From Micavibrio sp. UBA5703 (lineage in GTDB: Bacteria > Pseudomonadota > Alphaproteobacteria > Micavibrionales > Micavibrionaceae), in NCBI GenBank assembly GCA_002420015.1, contig DIHF01000010.1:22966-39600 (forward strand): a DNA stretch of 16,635 nucleotides. The letters run 5' to 3'. A program made the translations under genes and the position numbers. Below the pieces are notes generated by a model. It made no database searches and was not told where the DNA came from. It saw only the letters and a program-made list of their open reading frames with translations. This document shows positions 6,598 to 14,789 of the stretch, in pieces. How positions within the stretch are numbered: position 1 is the first letter of the stretch; the number at the start of each line of letters is the position of its first letter.

Positions 6598-7795
6598 CCC
6601 GCTAAAATCCTACGGTTGTCAAACCCTGGATGAGGCGGACATCCAGGCCGTTGCGGAGGCTTTGCGCGGGCAGTATCTTACCGGCGGCCCCATCGTGCGG
6701 AATTTTGAGCTGGCGCTCGAAAGGATGACAGGTGCGGCACATGCTGTATCATGCGGGAACTGTACGCAGGGATTGCACATGGCGGCGCATGTTCTGGGCG
6801 CAGGTCCTGAAACCAGCGTAATTGTTCCTTCTGTAACATTTCTGGCAACGGCCAATGCGCCTGAATCGCTGGGGGCCGATATTGTATTTGCCGATGTCGA
6901 TCCGGAGAATGGTTTGATGCAGCCTGAGCATTTTGAGGCGGCGGTCCGGCGCTGCCCTTCCAGACCGGTTGCAGTCATGCCGGTCCATCTTGCCGGGCAG
7001 GTGGTTGATATGAAAGCTGTCCACGGCATAGCTAGCCGTCACGGCATAAAAATCATCGAAGATGCCGCGCATGCGATAGGAACCGTCTATGAAGACGGCG
7101 GCAAGGCTCGCCGGGTGGGGGATTGTTCTTTTTCCGATGCGACGGCGTTTTCTTTTCATCCGGTCAAGAATATGACGACCGGCGAGGGGGGCGCGGTCCT
7201 CGTCAGGGATGCGGGCATGGCCGCAAAGTTGAGGCGTCTGCGCTCGCATGGCATGGTGCGCGAGGCCGATCAATTTGTCGACGGGGACGCGGGTTTTGAC
7301 AAGGCCGGGGATGCCAACCCGTGGTATTACGAAATGTCTGTGCCGGGTTATAATTACCGCCTGACCGATATTCAGGCGGCTCTTGGGATTTCCCAGCTTG
7401 CAAAGCTGGAGACGTTTGTGGAAACGCGTTTGCGCCTTAAAAAGAAATACGATGAATTGCTTTTTCCTTATGCCGATATTGTGAGGCCGGTAAAAGCAAG
7501 CGGGAATTGCAAGCCAGCGTGGCACTTGTATATCGTTTTAATCGACTTTGAACGCCTTGGAACAGAGCGCAGCTATGTGATGAAGGCCTTGCTCGAAAAT
7601 GGAATTGCCTCGCAGGTTCATTACATTCCCGTACACAGGCAGCCCTATTACAAGGCGAAGAACCCGGACCTTAAATTGCCGGGTGCAGAGGAATATTATG
7701 CCCGGAGTCTGACCTTGCCGCTTCATGTGAACATGGATGAAGGTCACGTTGAAAGGGTGGTAGGCACACTCGTGAAAATTCTTGGCGGGAAATAA
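6587..7795 (+). CDS. pseC: PLP-dependent DegT/DnrJ/EryC1-type aminotransferase, PseC
   Basis: This 402-residue DegT/DnrJ/EryC1/StrS-family sugar aminotransferase should convert the PseB product to UDP-4-amino-4,6-dideoxy-beta-L-AltNAc, with glutamate as usual amino donor. GGPIVRNFE and the SCGNCTQGLHMA segment are typical of the N-terminal part. Asp159 in IIEDAAHAIGT should contact the PLP pyridine nitrogen, and Lys194 in FSFHPVKNMTTGEGG is the Schiff-base lysine. A C-terminal YYARSLTLPLH segment is standard. The start overlaps pseB by 11 bp, indicating translational coupling. The pairing with PseB and the downstream PseG and PseI supports the pseudaminic assignment over other 4-keto sugar aminotransferases. 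Confidence 0.9.
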   Translation: MRPDPLKSYGCQTLDEADIQAVAEALRGQYLTGGPIVRNFELALERMTGAAHAVSCGNCTQGLHMAAHVLGAGPETSVIVPSVTFLATANAPESLGADIVFADVDPENGLMQPEHFEAAVRRCPSRPVAVMPVHLAGQVVDMKAVHGIASRHGIKIIEDAAHAIGTVYEDGGKARRVGDCSFSDATAFSFHPVKNMTTGEGGAVLVRDAGMAAKLRRLRSHGMVREADQFVDGDAGFDKAGDANPWYYEMSVPGYNYRLTDIQAALGISQLAKLETFVETRLRLKKKYDELLFPYADIVRPVKASGNCKPAWHLYIVLIDFERLGTERSYVMKALLENGIASQVHYIPVHRQPYYKAKNPDLKLPGAEEYYARSLTLPLHVNMDEGHVERVVGTLVKILGGK

Positions 7796-7802
7796 ATAGT
7801 TC

Positions 7803-9086
7803 ATGAATCGTTCATTCGAAAAGTCGAATAAAATGCTGGGCAGGGCGCTGGAGATCATCCCGACCGCTTCCCAGACTTTTAGCAAAAGCCATCTTCAGTA
7901 TCCGAAGGGGCACGCGCCAATGTTCATAGAGCGCGGCCTGGGCTCACGTGTATGGGACGTTGACGGGAATGAATATATCGACATGGTGAACGGCCTGATG
8001 GCGGTTTCGCTCGGCTATAACGACCCCGATGTCAACAGGGCTGTAATGGAGCAGCTTTCCAAAGGCATTTGCTTTTCGCTGCCGTCCGAACTGGAATATG
8101 AACTTGCGCAGTTGCTGGTTGAGATTATTCCCTGTGCGGAAATGGTGCGCTTCGGCAAGAACGGGTCGGATGCCACATCTGCGGCAATTCGCCTTTCCCG
8201 CGCCTATACGGGCCGCGACAAGGTAGCCGTCTGCGGTTATCACGGCTGGCAGGACTGGTATATAGGTTCAACTGCCCGCCACCTCGGCGTTCCACAGCCG
8301 GTTCGGGCGTTGACCCAGACGGTGCCTTATAACGATCTGGAGGCGCTGGAAAATATTTTAAAAACTGAAACGTATGCCGCTTTTATTCTGGAGCCGATGA
8401 ATGTTGAATTGCCCCGTCCCGGCTATCTGGAAGGTATCAGGAAACTCACGGAAAGCACCGGCACAGTTTTGGTGTTCGATGAAATCGTCACCGGGTTTCA
8501 CTACGCGCTCGGCGGCGCTCAGGAATATTTCGGCGTAACGCCGGATCTTTCGTCTTTCGGCAAAGGCATGGGCAACGGCATGCCTATCGGCGCTATCGTT
8601 GGAAAGAAAGAAATCATGAAGCTGCAAGATGATATTTTCTTTTCGGGTACGTTTGGGGGCGAAGCGCTCTCCCTTGCGGCTTCGATCGCCGCAATCAAAA
8701 AGATGAAGCGTGAGCCAGTCATTAAACAGCTCTGGTCGTTTGGTGGGAGGCTGTCCGCCGCCGTTGAAAAAGTTATTGCGGCTAACGGTTTGGGGGATGT
8801 GCTGTCCCTGAAGGGTCTTGATCCCTGGAAAGTCCTGAGTTTTAGCGGACGCGGCGATGTTTCGGCTATGGCCGTGCGCACTTTCATTCAAAAGGAAATG
8901 ATAGCGCAGGGTGTTCTCCTCCTGTCGAGCCACAACATGTCCTACGCATTTACCGAGGGGGATCATGTTGCCGTCGTATCCGCCTATGAAAAGACACTGG
9001 ATGCCCTTGCTTCCGGGCTTAAGCGCGGCACACTGGTAGCGGAGATGGGGTGTCCCGTGATCGAGCCGATTTTCAAGGTGCGTTGA
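7803..9086 (+). CDS. Class III aminotransferase, glutamate-1-semialdehyde aminomutase-like
   Basis: The 427-residue protein belongs to PLP fold type I class III aminotransferases and resembles glutamate-1-semialdehyde 2,1-aminomutase throughout. It has GNEYIDMVNGLMAVSLGYND near the N-terminus, NGSDATSAAIRLSRAYTGRD, the PLP-contacting Asp226 in VFDEIVTGF, and the Schiff-base Lys254 in FGKGMGNGMPIGA. All active-site motifs are intact. Its place 7 bp after pseC and 1 bp before pseG argues for a role in sugar or substituent biosynthesis, not heme synthesis. It is not part of the six-enzyme pseudaminic pathway. It could aminate a carbonyl on a sugar or make an amino-acid-like building block for the ATP-grasp ligase encoded downstream. 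Substrate unknown; family assignment secure. Confidence 0.85.
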   Translation: MNRSFEKSNKMLGRALEIIPTASQTFSKSHLQYPKGHAPMFIERGLGSRVWDVDGNEYIDMVNGLMAVSLGYNDPDVNRAVMEQLSKGICFSLPSELEYELAQLLVEIIPCAEMVRFGKNGSDATSAAIRLSRAYTGRDKVAVCGYHGWQDWYIGSTARHLGVPQPVRALTQTVPYNDLEALENILKTETYAAFILEPMNVELPRPGYLEGIRKLTESTGTVLVFDEIVTGFHYALGGAQEYFGVTPDLSSFGKGMGNGMPIGAIVGKKEIMKLQDDIFFSGTFGGEALSLAASIAAIKKMKREPVIKQLWSFGGRLSAAVEKVIAANGLGDVLSLKGLDPWKVLSFSGRGDVSAMAVRTFIQKEMIAQGVLLLSSHNMSYAFTEGDHVAVVSAYEKTLDALASGLKRGTLVAEMGCPVIEPIFKVR

Positions 9087-9087
9087 T

Positions 9088-10107
9088 ATGAGCGTCCGTA
9101 TCGCTGTTTTTCGTTTCTATGCGTCCCACTGGCGCGGGGCAGGTCACGCTATGCGCTGTATGACTCTTGCCAGAGAACTAACGAAGAGCGGTTGGGAGTG
9201 CCGTTTTGTAACAGAGCCGGAGAGTTACGAGTTCGTTCCCGCCCTGAAGGAATTTACGCGCATAGACCAGGATCATTTCAGCGCATCGCCGTTCCCGCAT
9301 GATTTGCTGGTGGTCGATCATTACGATTGCGGATACGACTATGAGAATCGCTTCAGGCCCTTTGCCGGGGCGATCATGGCCATCGACGATCTTGCCAACC
9401 GCAGGCGCGATTGCGACATCCTGCTCGATCAGGCTTACGGGCGGACAGTCGGCGACTATGCCAGGGATGTACCCAAAGAATGCAGGATTCTCGTGGGTCC
9501 AACATATGCCCTTTTGCGGGAAGAATTTTCCCGCCGCCGTGAAGAAGCCCTTGCCCGGCGCAAAGCTGTAGTTGACATTAAGCGTATTTTTATCAATTTC
9601 GGCGGCAATGACCAGAAAAACATGATTCTCGCAACCATAACAAAACTCACGAATATCGGTTACAAAGGCGCGATCGACGTTGTTTTCGGCGTTATGGCCG
9701 AGCACCGCGAGAGTGTTGAATCCTTCGCCAGATCCATGCCAAACGAGGTCGTCTTTCATACCAGTCCCGATATGGCCGATTTGATGGTCAGGGCCGATAT
9801 GGCCGTGGGTGCTCCCGCCTCGACCGCGTGGGAAAGATTTTGCCTTGGACTGCCGACGCTTTTTGTGAAAACGGCGGACAATCAGACGTTTACTCATGAT
9901 GCAATTCTCCGGGACGGGCTTTCGCTCGGAGAAGGCATCGACGACCTCTCCGTGAAAGGAATGCTGGTTGATTTTGACCGGGATTACTATATGTCGTGCG
10001 TCAAAAAATGCGCAGGGCAGACGGACGGAAGAGGCGCGCAGAAAATTGTATCCATTATTCATGAAAAACTGGAAGAAAAGAATGACCTACGCCAAAAAGC
10101 ATCTTGA
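9088..10107 (+). CDS. pseG: UDP-2,4-diacetamido-trideoxy-altropyranose hydrolase, PseG
   Basis: This 339-residue GT-B-like protein of the PseG family removes UDP from UDP-6-deoxy-AltdiNAc to give the free sugar for PseI. The loop RGAGHAMRCMTLA places His20 where PseG has its catalytic histidine. IMAIDDLANR, ILVGPTYALLREEF, NFGGND and a C-terminal STAWERFCLGLPTLFV followed by ADNQ are family hallmarks for uracil and diphosphate binding. The N-terminus is unusual: the common RAD-type segment before the glycine loop reads FRFYASHW, so the substrate or mechanism may be slightly shifted. The gene starts 1 bp after the class III aminotransferase and its end overlaps the methyltransferase by 26 bp. 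Confidence 0.87.
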   Translation: MSVRIAVFRFYASHWRGAGHAMRCMTLARELTKSGWECRFVTEPESYEFVPALKEFTRIDQDHFSASPFPHDLLVVDHYDCGYDYENRFRPFAGAIMAIDDLANRRRDCDILLDQAYGRTVGDYARDVPKECRILVGPTYALLREEFSRRREEALARRKAVVDIKRIFINFGGNDQKNMILATITKLTNIGYKGAIDVVFGVMAEHRESVESFARSMPNEVVFHTSPDMADLMVRADMAVGAPASTAWERFCLGLPTLFVKTADNQTFTHDAILRDGLSLGEGIDDLSVKGMLVDFDRDYYMSCVKKCAGQTDGRGAQKIVSIIHEKLEEKNDLRQKAS

Positions 10108-10972
10108 GGGCGGCATTGTCGCCGTCGATCCCTTGCCGGACGAGAAAGAGTTGTCTGAGTATTACGCTCGAAAATATTATCAGGAGAGCGATGGGAAAAA
10201 ATCCACTTACGATGCCACCTATACTCCGGATGAACTCGAATATAAAAAACTTGAATCGCGCATGACGCTTCAGGGAATGGAAGAAAATATTTCGAAAAGC
10301 GGAGGCACCCTTTCCATTCTCGACCTTGGGTGCGGTGAAGGATTTCTGGTCAGGGAGGCGGCAGAAAAAGGATACCAGGTTACGGGTGTTGACTTCAGCA
10401 GCTTTGGGGTCGAGAAATGGAACCCGGAAATATTGAAGAGCTGCGTCTTTGGCAATGTTTACGACTTTCTGAGCAGGAATAAGGAGTCGGAGAAAAAATA
10501 CGATGTTTGCATTCTACGAAATGTCCTTGAGCATGTTATCGATCCGCCCTCGCTTCTGCGCCAGATATCCGATGTTCTTCATGACGACGGGATAGCCCTG
10601 ATAACCGTTCCGAACGACTATTGCGCTCTGCAGAAGCTCGCGATGGAAAAGAAATATATAGACCGGGAGTTCTGGTTCGCCCCGCCGGATCACCTGTATT
10701 ATTTTAATACAAAAAATATTGTTCCTTTTTTTGAAACGAACGGCTTTGCGGTTCTCGATATGTTTTCGTCGTTTCCTGTTGACTTCTTTCTATTTCACTC
10801 CGGGAGCAACTATGTGATGGATCGAGCGAAGGGAAAAGAGGCGCACTTCGCACGGATTTCTATAGACCTTCTGCTGGCAAAAGAGGGAATGGACAAGTTT
10901 GTAAATCTTTATCGCGCGATGGCCGCTTGCGGCATTGGGCGGGATTTTACGGTTGTCGTCAGAAAAAAATGA
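10082..10972 (+). CDS. Class I SAM-dependent methyltransferase
   Basis: The 296-residue protein has the Rossmann-like SAM fold. The SAM-binding loop is LDLGCGEG at residues 80-87, followed by VTGVDFS (acidic residue after strand 2), YDVCILRNVLEHVIDPPSLL (motif IV region) and GIALITVPN. An N-terminal segment PLPDEKELSEYYARKYY is common in glycan-modifying methyltransferases. The ATG at 10082 follows GGAAG at a good distance; longer frames upstream run inside pseG and do not add conserved sequence. The overlap with pseG is 26 bp and with the next gene 4 bp. The context suggests O- or N-methylation of a sugar or its substituent. Codon use looks more A/T-rich than in the pse genes by eye, which might indicate separate acquisition. 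Confidence 0.82.
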   Translation: MTYAKKHLEGGIVAVDPLPDEKELSEYYARKYYQESDGKKSTYDATYTPDELEYKKLESRMTLQGMEENISKSGGTLSILDLGCGEGFLVREAAEKGYQVTGVDFSSFGVEKWNPEILKSCVFGNVYDFLSRNKESEKKYDVCILRNVLEHVIDPPSLLRQISDVLHDDGIALITVPNDYCALQKLAMEKKYIDREFWFAPPDHLYYFNTKNIVPFFETNGFAVLDMFSSFPVDFFLFHSGSNYVMDRAKGKEAHFARISIDLLLAKEGMDKFVNLYRAMAACGIGRDFTVVVRKK

Positions 10973-11715
10973 CAAGGATTGCAATATTGTCAGATATTCA
11001 CGGCAATAGCGATGCGCTTGCGAAAGTGCTGGGCGAAGCCAGGCTTCAGGGCGCGGAGCGACTGATCGTGTGCGGTGATATTGTGGGATATTATTATGAT
11101 GCATCAGGTGTCTGGAATCTTCTTTCGCAATGGCAGACTGATATGTGCAGGGGAAATCATGAAACAATTTTTAAGGAATGGCTGGATGGGGACAGAGAAA
11201 AAAGGGACGCCATTCAAAGAAAATACGGTTCCTCATATAAAATTGCGGAAAGCAGTATGAAGCAGGACGATATAAAGCGGCTTTTGTCCTTAAGGCACCC
11301 CGTGCAGGTAAAAATTGACGGTATAAGTTTTCTGGTCTCTCACGGCGCGCCGTGGGATGAGGATGCTTATCTTTATCCTGATACAGATACAAGCAATGTT
11401 GAGAGGCTCGCTGCCTATTCAAGTGAATGCGATGTTCTCCTGATGGGGCATACACACTATCAGGCGGTGTGGGAAAAGGAGGGGGTGTTGGCGCTCAATC
11501 CCGGCTCCGTCGGTCAGCCAAGATCGGGAAAGGCAACGTCCATCTCCGGCGGTGTGGCGCGCGCGCAATGGGCGCTCTATGACACAATAGAACGCAAACA
11601 TGTTCTTATGAACACCACTTACGACCCTTCTGCCGTTCTGGAGCAGGCCAGCCAATTTGATCCTGACCTTGCTTATCTCAGGACGGTGCTGACAAGACAG
11701 GATAGTGCTGCATGA
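10969..11715 (+). CDS. Calcineurin-like metallophosphoesterase
   Basis: The 248-residue protein carries the full set of metal-binding motifs of the YfcE-type phosphoesterase superfamily: DIHGN at residues 9-13, CGDIVGY, GNHE, SHGAPWDE and GHTHYQ, followed by NPGSVGQPR. It is predicted to be an active cytoplasmic dinuclear metal phosphatase or phosphodiesterase. The ATG at 10969 overlaps the methyltransferase stop by 4 bp; the frame opens upstream at 10927 but that extension lies inside the previous gene. Its stop overlaps the ATP-grasp gene by 4 bp, so methyltransferase, phosphoesterase and ATP-grasp genes form a translationally coupled trio. The standard pseudaminic pathway has no phosphatase step, so it may hydrolyse a phosphorylated intermediate or nucleotide-linked compound specific to this cluster. 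Substrate unknown. Confidence 0.82.
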   Translation: MTRIAILSDIHGNSDALAKVLGEARLQGAERLIVCGDIVGYYYDASGVWNLLSQWQTDMCRGNHETIFKEWLDGDREKRDAIQRKYGSSYKIAESSMKQDDIKRLLSLRHPVQVKIDGISFLVSHGAPWDEDAYLYPDTDTSNVERLAAYSSECDVLLMGHTHYQAVWEKEGVLALNPGSVGQPRSGKATSISGGVARAQWALYDTIERKHVLMNTTYDPSAVLEQASQFDPDLAYLRTVLTRQDSAA

Positions 11716-12680
11716 CAATAATGATTTCAGCGGCGAATGCGGATGTCTGCCTGTCGATGGCGCGCATTCTGAAAGCGCACGAATTTTACGGCAGGATGCC
11801 GCTTGTCGGGTTGGCTCCCGGCAGCCCGTGGCCGGCAAAATGCTACTTCGATGATGTTATTGATATACCTCTGGCAGGCGATCCCGGTTATGGGGCCTCG
11901 TTGTTGGCAGCGGTCAATAAAATCAAGCCGGATATTTTCATACCGTTTTCAGAGGCCGAGTTGGCGTGGCTCGCGGTGCATCCCAGGGAGCTGGAAAATA
12001 TTGCTGCAAAAACAATAATCAACAGCCCCGCTTTGCTGGATATTTTTCTGGACAAGAAAAAGACGGCCGATTTTATCAGGGATATAGGTTTGAAGGCTCC
12101 CTTGACCTTGTCTCCGGCGGATGTCGGCGAGGAGCATTTGCCTGTCTTGATGAAATACAGGCGCAGCGCGGGATCGAAGAATATGACGATTATCCGCAAC
12201 CGCGATCAGCTTTCGGGATTCAAAACAGAGTTTGGCAAGACGATGGATGCGTATGTAGCGCAGGAATTGATCGACACGCCGGACGCAGAATATACATGTG
12301 CGCTTTGGCGTTTTAACGGTGTGTCGCGTCATTGTACGCTGCGCCGCACGTTACAAGGCGGCATGACCGGCTTTGCGCAGATGGAGCAGCATGTGGCTAT
12401 TGACGATGCTTTAAACAAGATGGCCTCCGCCCTTGAAGGTAATATCTTTTTGAATGTTCAGATGAGGCTGCGTGAGGGCATTCCATATATCTTTGAGGTT
12501 AATCCCCGCTTTTCAAGCACGGTGATGATGCGCCACAAAATAGGATTCCAGGATTTGATATGGACTCTCGATAGCGTATCCGGAAGGCCGTGCGAGAGTA
12601 AGTGGAAGGCTCCGCTCGGAACCATGATTTTCCGCACCCCGGATGAGCGTGTGGTCGGACCAGAAGGAAAGCCTGTATGA
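11712..12680 (+). CDS. ATP-grasp ligase (carbamoyl-phosphate synthase-like fold)
   Basis: The 322-residue protein has an N-terminal Rossmann-like pre-ATP-grasp domain (about 1-110, beginning MTIMISAANADVCLSMARIL) and an ATP-grasp domain. Visible signatures are DKKKTADFIRDIG, the nucleotide-binding lysine in PVLMKYRRSAGSKN, the YVAQELIDTPDAEYTCAL hinge region and the metal-binding NVQMRLREGIPYIFEVNPRF, where Glu and Asn of EVNPRF should bind Mg-ATP. Such enzymes join a carboxylate to an amine or thiol through an acyl phosphate. Located between the phosphoesterase and pseI genes with 4-bp overlaps on both sides, it may attach an amino or acyl group to the sugar. The glycine-rich loop RRSAGSKN is less glycine-rich than in typical members. 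Substrate unknown. Confidence 0.8.
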   Translation: MTIMISAANADVCLSMARILKAHEFYGRMPLVGLAPGSPWPAKCYFDDVIDIPLAGDPGYGASLLAAVNKIKPDIFIPFSEAELAWLAVHPRELENIAAKTIINSPALLDIFLDKKKTADFIRDIGLKAPLTLSPADVGEEHLPVLMKYRRSAGSKNMTIIRNRDQLSGFKTEFGKTMDAYVAQELIDTPDAEYTCALWRFNGVSRHCTLRRTLQGGMTGFAQMEQHVAIDDALNKMASALEGNIFLNVQMRLREGIPYIFEVNPRFSSTVMMRHKIGFQDLIWTLDSVSGRPCESKWKAPLGTMIFRTPDERVVGPEGKPV

Positions 12681-13729
12681 AAAAATTCCACTATCCGCAG
12701 CATCCTTTCATCATCGCCGAGATGTCCGGCAATCACAACCGCAGCCTCGACCGGGCGCTGGAGTTGATCGGGCGCGCTGCCGTCTGCGGGGCCGATGCCA
12801 TAAAGATCCAGACCTACACGGCGGACACCATCACATTGGATCATGACGGCCCGGAGTTTCTTGTCGATCTTCCCCTGTGGAAAGGCCGGAAACTTTACGA
12901 ACTGTACCAGGAGGCTTACACACCCTGGGAATGGCACAAACCCATGTTTGACAGGGCGGCGGAACTGGGTATAACCATTTTTTCCTCGCCTTTCGATGAA
13001 ACAGCCGTAGACCTTCTCGAAGATCTTGGCGCGCCGTTGTATAAAATCGCTTCGTTTGAGCTTATCGATACGCCCCTTGTCCGGTATGCGGCAAAGACCG
13101 GAAAGCCGATGATCGTGTCTACCGGTATGGCGACGCTGGCGGAGATTTCGGAAGCGGTTGAGGCCGCCCGTTCCGGCGGATGCACGGATTTAACGCTTTT
13201 GCACTGTGTCAGTGCCTATCCCGCCCCGGTGGAGCAGACAAATCTTGCGACCATGGTTGCGCTTGAAAAGAATTTTCCCGGTGTGCGCATAGGCCTTTCA
13301 GATCATACGCTGGGTACCGAAGTGGCCATGACCGCCGTGGCCATGGGCGCAAAGGTAATCGAAAAGCATTTCACCATTGCCCGTGCGGATGGCGGTGTCG
13401 ACAGCGCCTTTTCTCTGGAGCCGCATGAGTTGAAAGATTTGTGTGACAGGACGAAAAACATAGCGAAGAATACCCCCCTTCTGGAAGCGGCTATTGGCGT
13501 CGTTGACTTTGAGAAGGCAGGCGAGGCGTCCGGCCGGGCCTATCGACCCAGCCTTTATGTGGTAAAGGATATGAAGAGGGGGGAGGTATTTACCAGCGAC
13601 AATGTACGTTCTGTCCGGCCTGCGAACGGTTTGCCCCCCGGCGAGATAGACAATGTTTTGGGAAAAGTCGCCAGCCGGGACATTAAATTTGGAACCGCCT
13701 TGGAAAAAGGGATGATCTCCCGGTTGTAG
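12677..13729 (+). CDS. pseI: Pseudaminic acid synthase, PseI (NeuB family)
   Basis: This 350-residue NeuB-family enzyme condenses 6-deoxy-AltdiNAc with phosphoenolpyruvate to give pseudaminic acid. The TIM barrel carries FIIAEMSGNHNRS (Asn19, His20), AIKIQTYT (Lys43, Gln45) and the metal-ligand histidines His210 in GLSDHT and His231 in IEKHFTI. The stretch KGRKLYELYQEAYTPWEWH and the DGGVDSAFSL segment are characteristic of PseI and not of NeuB or LegI. A C-terminal SAF/antifreeze-like domain begins near RPSLYVVKDMKRGEVFTSDN. Length is typical. The start overlaps the ATP-grasp stop by 4 bp. With PseB, PseC and PseG it defines the locus as pseudaminic. Confidence 0.93.
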   Translation: MKKFHYPQHPFIIAEMSGNHNRSLDRALELIGRAAVCGADAIKIQTYTADTITLDHDGPEFLVDLPLWKGRKLYELYQEAYTPWEWHKPMFDRAAELGITIFSSPFDETAVDLLEDLGAPLYKIASFELIDTPLVRYAAKTGKPMIVSTGMATLAEISEAVEAARSGGCTDLTLLHCVSAYPAPVEQTNLATMVALEKNFPGVRIGLSDHTLGTEVAMTAVAMGAKVIEKHFTIARADGGVDSAFSLEPHELKDLCDRTKNIAKNTPLLEAAIGVVDFEKAGEASGRAYRPSLYVVKDMKRGEVFTSDNVRSVRPANGLPPGEIDNVLGKVASRDIKFGTALEKGMISRL

Positions 13730-13765
13730 CAGGGATGACGGGGCAGGACATGTGTTATCCGTTTA

Positions 13766-13792
13766 TTGACAGTTGGAAAGACAAAGAAGGAG
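13766..13792 (+). promoter_or_regulatory. Intercistronic gap with strong ribosome binding site
   Basis: The 73-bp gap 13730-13802 is the largest break inside the otherwise overlapping operon. It contains AAGGAG at 13787-13792, ten bases before the start of the second NeuB-family gene. A perfect -35-type TTGACA lies at 13766-13771, but no convincing -10 hexamer follows at 16-18 bp, so an internal promoter is only a possibility. The ribosome site is well supported and suggests independent translation initiation of the second synthase. Confidence 0.45.
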
Positions 13793-13802
13793 TTAAATTT
13801 AA

Positions 13803-14789
13803 ATGACAAAACCATATATCATTGCTGAGGCCGCGCAGGGCTTCGAGGGAAACAAGGACGTATCGAAATTACTGGTTCGCTCTGCGGCCGCCGCAGGGGC
13901 CGACGCGATCAAGTTCCAGCTTGTCTATGCCGACGATCTGGCGGAAAAGGGATACGAATACTACGACCTGTTCAAGTCCCTGGAAATGCCTGACGAAGAC
14001 TGGCTGGAGGTCAGAGACCTTGCGCGAAAGCTGAATGTCGATTTCGTCCTTGATCTTTTCGGGCCGGAATCGATCCGTCTTGCGAAAACGATCAAGGCCG
14101 ACGGCGTTAAGATCCATTCGACATGTTTTTTTGACGAGGCGTTTATTAAAAGTGTGCTGGATCTGGGTACGGCTGTTTACCTCTCGGCGGGAGGGATTCG
14201 TTTCGATGAGGTTGAAATGGCTCTGAAGAAGTTTGAATTCAGAAAGAGCAAGAACTTTGTTTTGATGTACGGGTTTCAGTCCGAACCGACACCTGTAGAA
14301 TCGAATAACCTTGCACGCATTCCTGCGCTGCGGGAAAAACTGGGCGTTAAGGATGTAGGTTTCATGGACCACAGCGACGGCGACGGCCCGCATACGACCA
14401 GCCTCTCGGCTGTGGCGGTCGGTCTTGGTGTCAGGGTTTTCGAAAAGCATATCACGCTCGACCGGGGCCTGCAGATGGAGGACTATGTTTCGGCGCTGGG
14501 GGTCAGGGACTTTGCCGCGTATGTAAGAAGTATCCGCGAACTTTGTACGGCTATGGGGACGGCGTCTCTGGAATTGACGGAGGCCGAGGAAAAATACCGG
14601 GGCCGCGCAATAAAGCGCGTTGTCGCGAAAAAGGACATGCAGCCGGGGGCGGTTTTGGATATGGATGCGATCAAGCTTTCCCGCGCTTCCAATATGGCCG
14701 GCGCATTCAAGCTGGAGGAAATCCTGGGAAGGAAGCTGTCGGCTCCGGTTAAAAAAGGAGAAGGCATTGAAAAGGAAATGGTGGCGTAG
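13803..14789 (+). CDS. Divergent second NeuB-family sialic-acid-synthase-like protein
   Basis: The 328-residue protein has a NeuB-type TIM barrel and a C-terminal SAF-like region. It begins YIIAEAAQGFEGNKD and retains Lys37 and Gln39 in AIKFQ, His190 in GFMDHSDGDG and His216 in FEKHITLDR, matching the metal and PEP-site positions of the family. It lacks the Asn-His pair that follows AE in the usual NeuB/PseI motif (here Gln12-Gly13-Phe14) and has a shortened acceptor loop. The C-terminal AIKRVVAKKDMQPGAVLDMD segment looks like the SAF domain. PEP condensation is likely but with an acceptor different from that of PseI. The stop directly abuts the cytidylyltransferase ATG, so the two proteins may act in sequence. 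The gene has its own strong ribosome site. Confidence 0.82.
   Translation: MTKPYIIAEAAQGFEGNKDVSKLLVRSAAAAGADAIKFQLVYADDLAEKGYEYYDLFKSLEMPDEDWLEVRDLARKLNVDFVLDLFGPESIRLAKTIKADGVKIHSTCFFDEAFIKSVLDLGTAVYLSAGGIRFDEVEMALKKFEFRKSKNFVLMYGFQSEPTPVESNNLARIPALREKLGVKDVGFMDHSDGDGPHTTSLSAVAVGLGVRVFEKHITLDRGLQMEDYVSALGVRDFAAYVRSIRELCTAMGTASLELTEAEEKYRGRAIKRVVAKKDMQPGAVLDMDAIKLSRASNMAGAFKLEEILGRKLSAPVKKGEGIEKEMVA

Noticed and set aside
7803..9086. Naming the class III aminotransferase hemL
   Set aside because: The fold and motifs match, but the location between pseC and pseG makes heme synthesis unlikely.
9178..10062. A 294-codon - strand open frame opposite pseG
   Set aside because: Same antisense shadow effect; the + strand reading has clear PseG motifs and operon spacing.
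13766..13800. Internal promoter from TTGACA at 13766
   Set aside because: No acceptable -10 hexamer at normal spacing; TTAAAT at 13794-13799 is 22 bp away.
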